34,452 nt of DNA from CAZFBA01 sp964517135 (GCA_964517135.1 CAZFBA010000039.1:1-34452); one strand, 5' to 3'. Shown: positions 24,505 through 33,332, counted from the stretch's first letter. Numbers and translations are program-made. Notes: generated from the letters alone by a model not told the origin.

Positions 24505-24970
24505 GACAGGTTTAAAAAATAACCTATACGAGAGAATAATAAGTCTTTTGATACGCTCCGGTTAGATTTAAAAAAGTTACATAAAATACTCCATTTATTA
24601 CAACTATTCAGGTATAATGTGTGCTTATTATTTGCTCCTTAAGATTAAAAAAACAAACACTAGTAAGAAATTGCTAACACTGGGTAGTAGTTTTTATACC
24701 CTAAAGTGGTAGCAAATCTCCGATACTTATGTATTACCTGACGAAAGAAGATATAAACTTAACCACAAAAAGAAATAAAAATATTAAGTTTTGCTAATTA
24801 TCGTTATTATTGTTCACTCTAAGACTGATAATAAACTTAAAATGAATCATCTGAGAGAATAGCTGACTTCATATGTGTGCTTTGAACGCTCATGTCAATT
24901 TGCTCGTTCAATCCATATCTTAGCTTTAGTCTTTAATAGAGTTATTGCTATTTATTCTTAAGGGCAAAAA

Positions 24971-24993
24971 AAACCTCATTTTTTTTGAGGTTT
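24971..24993 (-). terminator. Orphan intrinsic terminator
   Basis: AAACCTCA pairs with TGAGGTTT. On the minus strand the stem runs into TTTTTTTTGCCC. No protein gene lies within 500 bp upstream on that strand before the 48-aa gene, which has its own terminator, so this one may end a small RNA. Confidence 0.6.
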
Positions 24994-25011
24994 GGCAAAC
25001 AATTTTCTTGG

Positions 25012-25100
25012 GGGATCAATAATTCAACTAACTGTTTTGTTTAGGGGATCAAATTCAACTATCTTTTGTTTTGTGTTTTTAAACTTTTTAGGGATCAGGG
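25012..25100. repeat. GGGATC-AATTCAACTA direct repeats
   Basis: GGGGGATCAATAATTCAACTA, then GTTTTGTTTA, is followed by GGGGATCAAATTCAACTA with TTTTGTTTTG, and then by a third partial GGGATCAGG. The period is about 34-48 nt. It lies just upstream (minus strand) of the orphan terminator. Confidence 0.5.
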
Positions 25101-25237
25101 AAATCTCTTTCTTTATCTTGATACTAATATTAAATCAGAATTAAAAATTTAGTAACCCTTATTAAGGGTAAAATTTACACTTATTTACAATAATTGTATT
25201 TTCTACACTTATTCATCCGGGTATATCAATAAACCCT

Positions 25238-25260
25238 CTGATTAATTAAGGGATTACAGA
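25238..25260 (+). repeat. Dispersed repeat B
   Basis: CTGATTAATTAAGGGATTAC. Inverted copies occur near 2433-2455 and 7140-7162, and a related direct copy lies at 21969-21990 (CTGATTGATTAAGAAATTAC). Confidence 0.6.
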
Positions 25261-25434
25261 TACCTGCAAAAACCAAACCCGACCTATCTCTTCGCTGAAC
25301 CCTGTTTAATAATTTTTACAGTTTCTTTAATTTTACTTCCTGTAAAGTTTTCTAATCCAAAACAGATATTATGACCGGTTTTATACATTTAAATAAAATC
25401 TTTTACCGGATACCAGTGTATATACATAAAAAAA

Positions 25435-25450
25435 ACACCCTTGCGGGTGT
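25435..25450 (-). terminator. Terminator of the 48-aa gene
   Basis: ACACCC-TTGC-GGGTGT. On the minus strand the stem is followed by eight T residues, 50 bp past the stop codon at 25500. Confidence 0.85.
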
Positions 25451-25499
25451 ATTTTCGGTAGTTTGATTTGTTACTCGTAATAATTAGGGTAAAAGAGAC

Positions 25500-25646
25500 T
25501 CACTTAACAGCTACTAATCTTGGTGTAATACCTTGTTCCCCTTGCACCATCTTGGCTTTGGCATAAGCCATACTGCGCCTTTTGGAAGCCCCACGTAATA
25601 TAAAACTTACTGAACTTGATGAATTGCTTGCTGGTCTTCTTAACAT
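25500..25646 (-). CDS. 48-aa basic small protein
   Basis: A short ORF with strong gene-like context. AGAGG lies 8 nt before the ATG, and a textbook terminator lies 50 bp downstream. A perfect palindrome is 74 bp upstream. The product begins MLRRPASNSSSSVSF, contains GASKRRSMAYAKAKMVQGEQ and ends RLVAVK. It is strongly basic, with a Ser-rich N-terminus, and has no signal peptide or TM helix. The charge and size suggest RNA, DNA or ribosome binding, but I do not recognise it as any known ribosomal protein. It may be a conserved lineage-specific small protein under regulation by the upstream palindrome. Confidence 0.65.
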   Translation of the reverse strand: MLRRPASNSSSSVSFILRGASKRRSMAYAKAKMVQGEQGITPRLVAVK

Positions 25647-25719
25647 ATATTTATCCTCTTAACTGTTTAGTATTTCGCTCACATTTCCGGTATCGGAGAG
25701 AATGAATTTTACTTTAGTA

Positions 25720-25742
25720 TTGTATATATTTAATATATACAA
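25720..25742. promoter_or_regulatory. Perfect 11-bp-arm palindrome, candidate operator
   Basis: TTGTATATATT-T-AATATATACAA is perfectly symmetric. It lies between the end of rqcH and the start of the 48-aa gene (ATG at 25646), where a promoter for the latter is expected. Similar half-sites (TTGTATA / TATACAA) occur in the palindrome at 6347-6367. Confidence 0.5.
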
Positions 25743-25822
25743 TTTTGTTTACATACTGTTACAAGGGTAAAAGATTCAAGCAATATGCATTATTTGACTG
25801 TAAATATGAAGAAAAATTTGAA

Positions 25823-27577
25823 CTATGAAAGCTTTCTATCCAGAACAGGCCTGACATGCTCTTCAAGAGGATTCACATAGAGAGTCTTTTCATTGGAATA
25901 CACCACAAAGCCAGGGTTTGCCCCTGCGGGTTTTTTGACAAATTTCTTTAAAGTATACACAACTGGCACCGTAGATGAATAACGTCCTTCGCTGAAATAA
26001 CCTGCCAAAAGAGCTGCTTCATGCAGTGTTGACTCCGGTATATCTTGCTGACCTCTGTTGGTCTTGATGATAACGTGTGCGCCGTGAGCCATTTGCGTAT
26101 GTACCCATAAATCCATGGGATGTGCAAGCCTGCTCAATAAAAAATCGTTTTGTCTGTTATTTTTACCTACAAAAATCTCTAAATCGTCTGTCGAAAGAAA
26201 TTTTTTAACCGACACTTTTGATTTTTCTTTTTTCTGGTTGCCGGTTTTTTTATGGTGTTTTTGCTGCCTCAAATCAAGTTCTTCTTTGATTTCATCGAGT
26301 GTTTCTTTATCTGTAGAGTATTCTATACTAATGAGTATTCCTTTTAGATAATCTTTTTCTTCTTCTTCGGTTTTTTTTCGTTGTTGTGTAACCTTATAAC
26401 TGCTTTTTGCTTTGTTATATTGCTTAAAAAATCTCTGTGCATTCTGGCTTGCTGTCAACAGTGGATCAAGCTCAATAGTAACAAGCTGTTGATTGGCATA
26501 GAAATTTTCCAGAACAATTGATTTTAAACCTGGTTCGACACTGTTAAAATTTGCCATCAGTATGTCGCCCTTTTGCCTGTATTCATCAGCTTTATCAGCT
26601 TTTGCCAGAACTTCATCATATTTTTTTATTCTATCATTAACTTTCTTGATTTCTCTTTTAACCCTTGATATCAGGTTTTTTTGAAGCTGTGAAAATGTAT
26701 CTATATTAATATGATGTGCAAAATATCTATCTACCATCTCGTTAACAGTAGAAACTGGCAGCCATTCAACATCAGGATCAAGAGCCAGCAGGGAATAATA
26801 ACGCATATCAACGCTGAGAGAAGGCTTAAACCGTTTTTCTGATAAAAGCTCATAAGCCAGTTCATAAAGTGTTTCAATGTTTTCCAGCCTGTTTACTGGG
26901 CAATCCTGATAGCTGACACCGCAAACGTGGCATAATTCACGGGCAAGCGCCCGGCTGATATAATGAAAGCTGGTAGAAAGCCAGACATCAAAAGGTTCAC
27001 TGAGGGCCAGTGTCATACCCGCAAACTGTTTTTTTGACAAAGAAAGCAGGTTTAGCTTTGTTTGTACCGGTGGATAAACATAGGGCAGGCTGCCTGCCAG
27101 TTCACGCCTTGAACTCATTAGTTCTCCTACGTTGTGTGCACATCCCAGGATCAGTTTTGAATCTGTAATATAAAGAATAACATTACTGTATTTGCCCATA
27201 ATTTCACAGGCCAGAGTCATCATCTGCCTGTCGCCAAGCTCATTAAAGCTCTCAAAGTATATTTCAAGTATACGTTCATTATCAGGCTGAATAATGTCAA
27301 CTATTTTAGCCCCTTCCATATGCTTTCTTAACAGCATACAGAACATTGGGGGAGATTGCGGGTTTACAAAAGACCTTTTAGAATGATCTAAAAGCGAAAT
27401 ATAAGCATATTTGGGATGAGCAGAGATACATAGCCTGCGGTTTTTGCCGCCTGCCCTGATAGTCAACAATAACTCATACTTTGATGGTTGCTGTACACGG
27501 TGAATACGGCTACCTTTAAGTGCCTCTTTGAGCTCTTCTGTCAGTGCAGACAGGGTTAAACTATCAAAATTTATCAT
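25823..27577 (-). CDS. rqcH: RqcH/NFACT ribosome quality-control protein
   Basis: A 584-aa NFACT protein. The N-terminal NFACT-N domain (about 1-200) starts with FDSLTLSALTEEL; helix-hairpin and long coiled-coil segments follow (about 290-420); the C-terminal NFACT-R domain (about 445-560) has DDLEIFVGKNNRQND and WVHTQMAHGAHVII. In bacteria RqcH binds split 50S subunits and recruits Ala-tRNA to add C-terminal Ala tails. The usual DR pair for tRNA contact appears as Glu101-Arg102 (DNERILEI), a conservative change. There is no strong Shine-Dalgarno. It follows the FmdB and rseP genes on the same strand, with a 44-bp gap. Confidence 0.93.
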   Translation of the reverse strand: MINFDSLTLSALTEELKEALKGSRIHRVQQPSKYELLLTIRAGGKNRRLCISAHPKYAYISLLDHSKRSFVNPQSPPMFCMLLRKHMEGAKIVDIIQPDNERILEIYFESFNELGDRQMMTLACEIMGKYSNVILYITDSKLILGCAHNVGELMSSRRELAGSLPYVYPPVQTKLNLLSLSKKQFAGMTLALSEPFDVWLSTSFHYISRALARELCHVCGVSYQDCPVNRLENIETLYELAYELLSEKRFKPSLSVDMRYYSLLALDPDVEWLPVSTVNEMVDRYFAHHINIDTFSQLQKNLISRVKREIKKVNDRIKKYDEVLAKADKADEYRQKGDILMANFNSVEPGLKSIVLENFYANQQLVTIELDPLLTASQNAQRFFKQYNKAKSSYKVTQQRKKTEEEEKDYLKGILISIEYSTDKETLDEIKEELDLRQQKHHKKTGNQKKEKSKVSVKKFLSTDDLEIFVGKNNRQNDFLLSRLAHPMDLWVHTQMAHGAHVIIKTNRGQQDIPESTLHEAALLAGYFSEGRYSSTVPVVYTLKKFVKKPAGANPGFVVYSNEKTLYVNPLEEHVRPVLDRKLS

Positions 27578-27621
27578 ATTTAAAGGTTATCAGAGACTCT
27601 TTTCATCATTCTCTGTTGTTA

Positions 27622-27840
27622 TTAACAGCAGGTGCTGCAACTGCCACCTGAACAGGTAGAGCAGCTTGCCCCGGAACTAACCTTATTGGTCATTCCACCA
27701 AGGTTTACGCATCCCCATACTCTGGAGACTTCTTCGCTGGAAAGACAAGAAGGACAGGTAGGGGTTTCCTGATCACTCATTGATCTGCTTACTGTAAAAA
27801 CATAATCGCATGTTTTGCATTCATAGTCGTATGATGGCAT
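27622..27840 (-). CDS. FmdB-type zinc ribbon protein
   Basis: A 72-aa protein. It starts MPSYDYECKTCDYVF, the hallmark of FmdB/putative regulatory zinc ribbons, and has a second CPSC pair, so one zinc is bound by C-x2-C...C-x2-C. The C-terminus is an unusual Cys/Ser/Gly run (SCSTCSGGSCSTCC) that may bind another metal. I use the ATG at 27840, with GAGG 6 nt upstream; an ATG four codons earlier sits on that site. It starts about 10 nt after the rseP stop and is translationally close to it. Confidence 0.88.
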   Translation of the reverse strand: MPSYDYECKTCDYVFTVSRSMSDQETPTCPSCLSSEEVSRVWGCVNLGGMTNKVSSGASCSTCSGGSCSTCC

Positions 27841-27848
27841 ATTATACC

Positions 27849-29261
27849 TCAAAACTTTCCTGTTACGATAGCTAATATATCGTTGAAGATGATAAATATC
27901 ATAAGCCCTATGAGAAATAGAAAACCATATTTCATAAAGGCCTCCTGATATTTTTCTTCAACCGGTCTGCCTCTCAACTTTTCGACTAATAGAAACAGTA
28001 GATGACCTCCATCAAGTGCGGGGATAGGTAAAAGGTTAATAATAGCCAGGTCAATACTAATAAGAGCAGTTAATAACCAGCCATCCACCATTCCTCTGTG
28101 TTGAATTATTTGACCGCCAATTTTTGTAATGGCCACAATTCCGTGAAGATCCCACAGGGATATCTGTCCGGTAAAGATTTTATACAGTCCGAGGCACATT
28201 AGGTATGTTTTAGAACAAATATAATCCCAGGAGCCAGTAAAGAGCTGGCTGACAGAGGTTAGAGGTACTGTAACATCTTCTACTCTGGTAATAATACCTA
28301 TATGCCCTTCTTTGTTAGGGGATAATTTCAGGGTTATGGCTTCTCCATTTCTTTCTACAACCATATTCAGGTTGTGTTTTCCGTCGGCAGCGGCCTTTGC
28401 TATCTCTCCAAAAGTGGTATAGCCGTTACCGGCAAATTTTTCTTTTACTATTGCTGATTTAAGTTGTTTTTCCGTATCTGTTAATTTATCTTCTTCTGAG
28501 AGAACCTGAGGTTGAGCAAAGGGGTCTTTGAGATCAGGCAATAGAAAATCTTCGTAGACCAGTGCCGGTACATTAATGACTTTTCCCGGCGGAATTACAG
28601 TATTTTCTATCTCTACAAGTTCTCTGGTTTTTATTTCAGAGGTATTAAAACCAAGATTTTTAATCAGGTGGGGGTTAGCTTCAACAATTTGTTTTAATTG
28701 CTTTTCCAGGTCTGAATTTGATACATATCCGTCGTCAGTTTTGTTTGCAGTAAGGATCTTTTTAAATTCCATGAACGATTTAATTTCAATACCATTGATA
28801 GAAACCACTTTATCACCTTTTTCAAGGCCGGCTTCAGCTGCTACAGATATTTCATCCACGAGTTTTTCTACGTAAATATTGTTAAAGTCAGTTGGCACGC
28901 CCCTTGTAAAGAGAATGACACAAAAGACAATCACATATGCAAGTATAACATTTGCAGTTACGCCGGCAGAAATGACCAGTGCACGTTCCCAGACTTTTCT
29001 GTTTTTTAGTCTTGCCGGGTCGTCAAGTGGCAGATCAGATTCAGGGTCATCATCAGGAAAGGCAACATACCCGCCAAGCAGGAATGCATGGATGCAATAA
29101 GTAACATCACCAATCTTTTTTTCCCACAGTGTTGGGCCAAAAGGCAGCCCGAACCCGAAACGATCTACTCTGATTTTGAGAAGCCTTGCCACAGAAAAAT
29201 GTCCCAGTTCATGAACCAGAATCAAAAGGCTTATCATCAGTAACATTATAATAATAGACAT
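27849..29261 (-). CDS. rseP: Site-2 intramembrane metalloprotease RseP
   Basis: A 470-aa membrane zinc protease. HELGH (His17-His21) in the first TM segment and LDGG (Asp417) in a later one form the active site. In between lie conserved GFGLPFGPTLWEKK, the LLGGYVAFP beta-hairpin and a PDZ domain. The PDZ region is interrupted after SFMEFKKIL by about 125 extra residues with charged helices, and resumes at HNLNMVVERNGE. Relatives have about 350-450 residues. It cleaves anti-sigma factors or signal peptide remnants in the membrane. It lies upstream of the FmdB zinc ribbon and rqcH genes. Confidence 0.95.
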   Translation of the reverse strand: MSIIIMLLMISLLILVHELGHFSVARLLKIRVDRFGFGLPFGPTLWEKKIGDVTYCIHAFLLGGYVAFPDDDPESDLPLDDPARLKNRKVWERALVISAGVTANVILAYVIVFCVILFTRGVPTDFNNIYVEKLVDEISVAAEAGLEKGDKVVSINGIEIKSFMEFKKILTANKTDDGYVSNSDLEKQLKQIVEANPHLIKNLGFNTSEIKTRELVEIENTVIPPGKVINVPALVYEDFLLPDLKDPFAQPQVLSEEDKLTDTEKQLKSAIVKEKFAGNGYTTFGEIAKAAADGKHNLNMVVERNGEAITLKLSPNKEGHIGIITRVEDVTVPLTSVSQLFTGSWDYICSKTYLMCLGLYKIFTGQISLWDLHGIVAITKIGGQIIQHRGMVDGWLLTALISIDLAIINLLPIPALDGGHLLFLLVEKLRGRPVEEKYQEAFMKYGFLFLIGLMIFIIFNDILAIVTGKF

Positions 29262-29309
29262 TTTTTTAGTATTCCAACATATAATCTACAGCATAATAGT
29301 AGCACACAC

Positions 29310-30494
29310 TTATAATGAAGGCCATAAATAAGAAAGGATGATCTGAAAAATAATGCTTACAATTGTAAAGGTTATTAAAACCTGAAAAATGCCCATATTC
29401 CACATTTTCTGAGATGCAGAAATCTTGAGAGGGCGTGTATTGTTTTCATAAAACTTAAGTAATTCTTGTCCGGCTTTGATGCCGCTCATTAATTGTGAAT
29501 CAGTAGCCCGGGCTGTAGTGAAGACACCCTGAAGCTTGTTGCCGAGTTTTTTCCAGTTAGAAAAAAGTATGACAGAAAAGACCACCAGTATAAGAGTCTG
29601 TTCAAGCATTCCCAGATATTGGAGGTATTCAAAGGAAAGCATAAACATTAAGCTCAATCCCAGTACAAGTATCATAATGTTTGTACCGCATCGTTCATGT
29701 TCTTTTGGTTGTTTTTTTACGTTTTCCATAGTGAGTTCCAGACCTTTTTCAATAGCATGTATAGTTTGGTGTTCGGCTGCATGGTATCCAGAAAGTGGAG
29801 ACAATCTTAGAATCAACAAAAACAGAGACAGCTCTATAACAAGCATCAAGGATTGAGGCAATTTGTATGGTTCCAGAAAGATGATAGCCAGCAGAGAAAT
29901 AATATTGATAAGCATACCAAAGGCTATGCCGGTTGCAATAAGGCCCGGCAGGCCAGCACCCGAGTAAAATACTCCATCTGTGAGATATACCCCGAGAGGT
30001 GTTGCCAGTCCTCCTATGGTACGGGGCTTAATAGAATTAGAAGTATATGAAATAAGCTTTGCAGCAGTAATACAATACCCTGAATATTTGCCATTTTCAT
30101 CTATTAGCGGTACTATTTCTACATTTTTACCGGTAAACTCAACTGCCACCTCTTCCAGTGAGGCTTCAATGTTTACGATATTTGTTGAATTCAAATATAG
30201 TGTATCAACAGAATAATTCTTCAGCGCAGACCAGCCTACAATACTCTGAAGAGAGATCAAATGAGCTATATCTCTTTCAGTAATAATACCTATTACCTCA
30301 TAATCAATGCTTACTACAGGTATGGCAGAGACTTCATACTTCTTAAATGTTTCCATAGCTTCAACAACTGAAGAAAACGGATAAAGAGAAGGAATCTCCT
30401 GAAGCAATTCTTCATACTCAAATTGCGACTGGCTGGTAAATTTTTTATATCTCTGTATAATTTTTCTATATATGTCTTTAATTTGATTTTTCAT
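29310..30494 (-). CDS. CBS-pair / DUF1385 fusion membrane protein
   Basis: A 394-aa protein. Residues about 35-150 form a CBS pair: AIPVVSIDYEVIGIITERDI ends the first repeat, and a second, weaker one ends at ENGKYSGYCIT. The C-terminal 230 residues are a DUF1385 domain, with four or more TM helices and the invariant SGYHAAEHQTIHAIEKG and HERCGTN motifs (His, Glu and Cys that could bind metal). DUF1385 proteins are normally free-standing, so the N-terminal CBS module suggests control by an adenosine nucleotide. The gene is divergent from comF, with 48 bp between them. The substrate is unknown. Confidence 0.88.
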   Translation of the reverse strand: MKNQIKDIYRKIIQRYKKFTSQSQFEYEELLQEIPSLYPFSSVVEAMETFKKYEVSAIPVVSIDYEVIGIITERDIAHLISLQSIVGWSALKNYSVDTLYLNSTNIVNIEASLEEVAVEFTGKNVEIVPLIDENGKYSGYCITAAKLISYTSNSIKPRTIGGLATPLGVYLTDGVFYSGAGLPGLIATGIAFGMLINIISLLAIIFLEPYKLPQSLMLVIELSLFLLILRLSPLSGYHAAEHQTIHAIEKGLELTMENVKKQPKEHERCGTNIMILVLGLSLMFMLSFEYLQYLGMLEQTLILVVFSVILFSNWKKLGNKLQGVFTTARATDSQLMSGIKAGQELLKFYENNTRPLKISASQKMWNMGIFQVLITFTIVSIIFQIILSYLWPSL

Positions 30495-30542
30495 CAGTGT
30501 TATATTACTTATTAAGCTGACTTATACCCTTAAATAGAAAGA

Positions 30543-31229
30543 ATGAAAGAAAAACTATTAAATATTTTACCCGGTATGCTTTCATTTTTATACAAAAATA
30601 AATGTGTTTGTTGTAAAAATCAAGCTGCAAACACGATCTGTTCATCCTGTATGAATGAAATAACAACCGTTTCAGGTTCTCCGGTAAGGATTATTGAAAA
30701 TGTAAAAATTTATTCTGCCTGTAAATATCAGGGCAATATAAAAGAAGCCCTGCATGCTCTTAAGTTTAGCAAAAAAAGAAATACTGCTTCTGATCTAGGG
30801 TTAATGCTTTATAAGTACTGGTTAAAGATAGATTTAAGCAATCAAAGATTCCAGATAGTACCTATACCAATTCATAAATCAAAGAGAAAAATACGTGGAT
30901 ATGATCAAACAGAGCTTATAACCGCTACCTTTTGTTTCTTATCAGGCAATAAGCATAATACCCGTCTTTTAAGCAGAGTAAAAAATACCCGGCCTCAATT
31001 CAGGCTTACCCAGCAGGAAAGGTCAGATAACCTGAAAGATGCTTTCAAGGTCAATAAAAAATTCCTGAAAAAGATGCCAGTACTTATAGTTGATGATATT
31101 TGCACTACTGGTACAACTATAAAAGAAGCCATTAAAGCCCTGAATAACGAAAATATTTTAGATATAACAGTTTTAACCCTGAGCCACGTTGATCTCAGGA
31201 TACAACAGAGACCACCTGAGTCATTTTAG
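30543..31229 (+). CDS. comF: ComF family phosphoribosyltransferase-like protein
   Basis: A 228-aa protein. The N-terminus has a zinc-binding Cys cluster (Cys21, Cys23/24, Cys33, Cys36). The type I PRT domain has VPIPIHKSKRKIRGYDQTE and the PRPP loop VLIVDDICTTGTT (Asp184-Asp185). Relatives are needed for DNA uptake during competence, acting in the cytoplasm with the ComFA helicase; some have other roles. No ComFA or other competence gene is nearby. The start has only a weak AGAAAG site and is divergent from the DUF1385 gene. Confidence 0.93.
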   Translation: MKEKLLNILPGMLSFLYKNKCVCCKNQAANTICSSCMNEITTVSGSPVRIIENVKIYSACKYQGNIKEALHALKFSKKRNTASDLGLMLYKYWLKIDLSNQRFQIVPIPIHKSKRKIRGYDQTELITATFCFLSGNKHNTRLLSRVKNTRPQFRLTQQERSDNLKDAFKVNKKFLKKMPVLIVDDICTTGTTIKEAIKALNNENILDITVLTLSHVDLRIQQRPPESF

Positions 31230-31313
31230 TACTTAATGCAGGGTGTTTACCAGAGATTGATGAAGCCAGGTTTAATGACCTCCATAAAAAAATCATTATA
31301 ATTATTCAGTAAA

Positions 31314-31552
31314 GATCAGTGTATAACTTAAAAATTTTTCGATTTTTAAAACCCTTGCCATGACTGGCACCTGACCCCATAAAGGGGGCAACGCCCCCTT
31401 TCGCCTGCAAAGCGGCTATCCCCCGGGGTATTGAGTGATTTCTTGTGATCTTTCTCAGCAAGTAGTTGTCTGCTCGTTCAACCCATATATTTACTTTTAA
31501 ATTTTTTGAAAATCGAAACCAGAAAAATCTTTCATTCAGGTTATGCATTAGT
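31314..31552. mobile_element. MITE-like element, copy 2 (about 240 bp)
   Basis: It has the same length, ends and central hairpin (AAAGGGGGC-AAC-GCCCCCTTT) as the copy at 18051, in the same orientation. Differences are scattered substitutions. The second hairpin (GCCTGC-AAA-GCGGC) is partly disrupted. Confidence 0.8.
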
Positions 31553-31699
31553 TTTTTTTAAGTTATTCAAAGATATCTATTAAAGTATTCAATATTTATT
31601 ATTTGTCTTCAAACTTGAAGCAAATGTAAAAAAACATTATTAAGAAATGTTAAACTTTTCTGCCATCCAGCCGATTACTTAAATAACTACCACGCTTAA

Positions 31700-31705
31700 T
31701 ATAAT
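31700..31705 (+). promoter_or_regulatory. -10 element of the TPR protein gene
   Basis: TATAAT 74 nt before the ATG. The -35 is unclear (TTACTT at 31675 with a long 19-bp spacing). Confidence 0.35.
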
Positions 31706-31778
31706 CTCAAAAATTCTTTTATAGACAGTCAGCATTACATTTTAAGGCACCACACAGTTTTGAGGAAGACAGAGGGAA

Positions 31779-33332
31779 ATGGTATCAAACATCTACGGCA
31801 ATTCGTTTCTACCAAATGTTAAGACCTACCACCTAAACCCCGGACAGGCCAATAAAAAAGGCAGTTCTGTTGATCCTGACGCCTCAGGTAAAAGAAAGCA
31901 GCAACTAAATGATGAGTATTCTCACGATAATAGCAACAGTCTTAACAAGCTCTTAACCTCAGACAACAGCAATATTAATGTATCTGACATATTAAAAGAT
32001 TTTAAATCTACTATGACAGCAATAGGTGTGCCAAAAAGCTCTGGCAAATATATTATGGAACACCTGAAAACAGCACACATTGAAGCATCAAAAAACAATC
32101 CTTCAATATCTCAAATTCAAAGCAACCTCTGTGAAGCTGCTAAAAAACTTGATAGTTTCATATCAGAAACTCTCGGGCAGCCGTCAACAGTTGTTAAGCA
32201 GTGGATGGATGCTCTTCTGCTTCAAAAAGTTGACTATAAGGCAACAGACCCGCTGCCAGAACAGATGATATCACAGGCCCCAAAACAGATAGAAACCAGA
32301 GATCAGAATCAAAGTCCACAGAATAAGGGGTTTCAGCAAATATTGGAAGCTGAAATAGTTTCAAATAATACATTACCTGTTTCTAATCTGGAAGAGATGA
32401 AGGTTCAAAATAGCATTGAGTTGAATGATGCCAGCAATTTTAAACCTGAAAAAGCACTAATGCCTTTAGAAATACCTAAAGTTCCAGAAGAAAAAATAAC
32501 ACCAGAAATAAAGACACCTGATATGCCCCAGAGCAGGCCTAAAAACATTAATCATGAGGCCAGAATGCTTTATCAGCAGGCAAAACAGGATTTATCCTCT
32601 GGAAATATCAATATTGCTGAACAAAAACTTTATGCTGTTCTTGATGCAGCCAGAGAGAGCCATGACGAAAAGCTTATGCTGGTAGCACACAATAAACTTG
32701 GAGATATTGAAGACACAAAATACAATCTTTCAGGAGCTTTAGAACATTATAATGAGGCCTTAAAATTAGCATCAAAGCTTGACAACAAAAAAGCTCTCGG
32801 CAAACTACACTATAATATAGGATCTATCTATGAAGACCTCAATAGAAGTCCTCAGGCCTTGAAACATTTTTATGCCTCCCTTGAATTTGACGGAGAAACA
32901 GAGAATCTTAGCGGTCAGGCACTTACCCTCACTACTATCGGTAATATTTATTCAGCAGGTAAAGACTACAATAAAGCTCTTGAACACTATGCCATGGCAG
33001 ATGGTCTTGCTGCTCAATCCGGTGAATATGAGGCAAGAGCACATATTTTATCTAATACGGGTACTGCTCAGAAGAAATTACATAATTTATCTGGAGCTAT
33101 GAAAAGCTATAGAGAGTCTCTTGAACTGGATCGAAAGGCAAATAACCTTGAAGGATACACTAATACCCTGTTTAATATTGGTGAAATTTATGAGATGAGT
33201 GGCAATCAGAATGCAGCGAAAAAAGCCTATCAGATAGTTTTAAACAATGCCACCTCTTTAAATGACACTTATCTGGCTGATCTTGCATTTCAGAAACTAA
33301 ATAGTAATCCGGGTGACAAGATACCAGCTTAA
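31779..33332 (+). CDS. TPR-repeat protein
   Basis: A 517-aa protein without a signal peptide or TM segments. Residues 1-260 are polar and low complexity, with a helical part at about 50-145 and a Pro/Gln/Glu-rich linker. Residues 260-505 are about six tetratricopeptide repeats of 40 residues of the LGN/Rapsyn type, such as ALEHYNEALKLASKLDNKKA and GKLHYNIGSIYEDLNRSPQA. A protein-protein scaffold is likely. The ribosome site AGAGGGAA is very close to the ATG. Its stop overlaps the hisG stop by 4 nt on the opposite strand. Confidence 0.88.
   Translation: MVSNIYGNSFLPNVKTYHLNPGQANKKGSSVDPDASGKRKQQLNDEYSHDNSNSLNKLLTSDNSNINVSDILKDFKSTMTAIGVPKSSGKYIMEHLKTAHIEASKNNPSISQIQSNLCEAAKKLDSFISETLGQPSTVVKQWMDALLLQKVDYKATDPLPEQMISQAPKQIETRDQNQSPQNKGFQQILEAEIVSNNTLPVSNLEEMKVQNSIELNDASNFKPEKALMPLEIPKVPEEKITPEIKTPDMPQSRPKNINHEARMLYQQAKQDLSSGNINIAEQKLYAVLDAARESHDEKLMLVAHNKLGDIEDTKYNLSGALEHYNEALKLASKLDNKKALGKLHYNIGSIYEDLNRSPQALKHFYASLEFDGETENLSGQALTLTTIGNIYSAGKDYNKALEHYAMADGLAAQSGEYEARAHILSNTGTAQKKLHNLSGAMKSYRESLELDRKANNLEGYTNTLFNIGEIYEMSGNQNAAKKAYQIVLNNATSLNDTYLADLAFQKLNSNPGDKIPA

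Larger units (their letters stand above)
24463..25499. other. Long noncoding region
   Basis: More than 1 kb with no convincing protein gene. It holds the promoter of the Asn-rich gene (left), a fragment resembling the right half of the MITE (24901-24922), an orphan minus-strand terminator (24971-24993), three GGGATC direct repeats (25012-25100), a dispersed repeat B copy (25238-25260) and the terminator of the 48-aa gene (25435). A plus-strand TATAAT at about 24613 has no gene behind it. Confidence 0.55.
31230..31778. other. Intergenic region with MITE copy 2
   Basis: The element at 31314-31552 occupies its centre. The right part is AT-rich and includes a TATAAT (31700-31705) that may serve the TPR gene at 31779. 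An 80-codon minus frame over the element is not conserved in copy 1 and is not a gene. Confidence 0.6.

Noticed and set aside
24901..24925. Third MITE copy in the noncoding region
   Set aside because: Only about 22 bases (TGCTCGTTCAATCCATATCT) resemble the right half. No ends or hairpin core are present, so at best it is a remnant.
25012..25100. CRISPR-like short array at the GGGATC repeats
   Set aside because: There are only two good and one partial unit, with uneven spacing and no cas genes.
31306..31548. 80-codon minus-strand ORF
   Set aside because: It lies inside MITE copy 2. The same frame is broken by a stop early in copy 1, so it is not conserved as coding.
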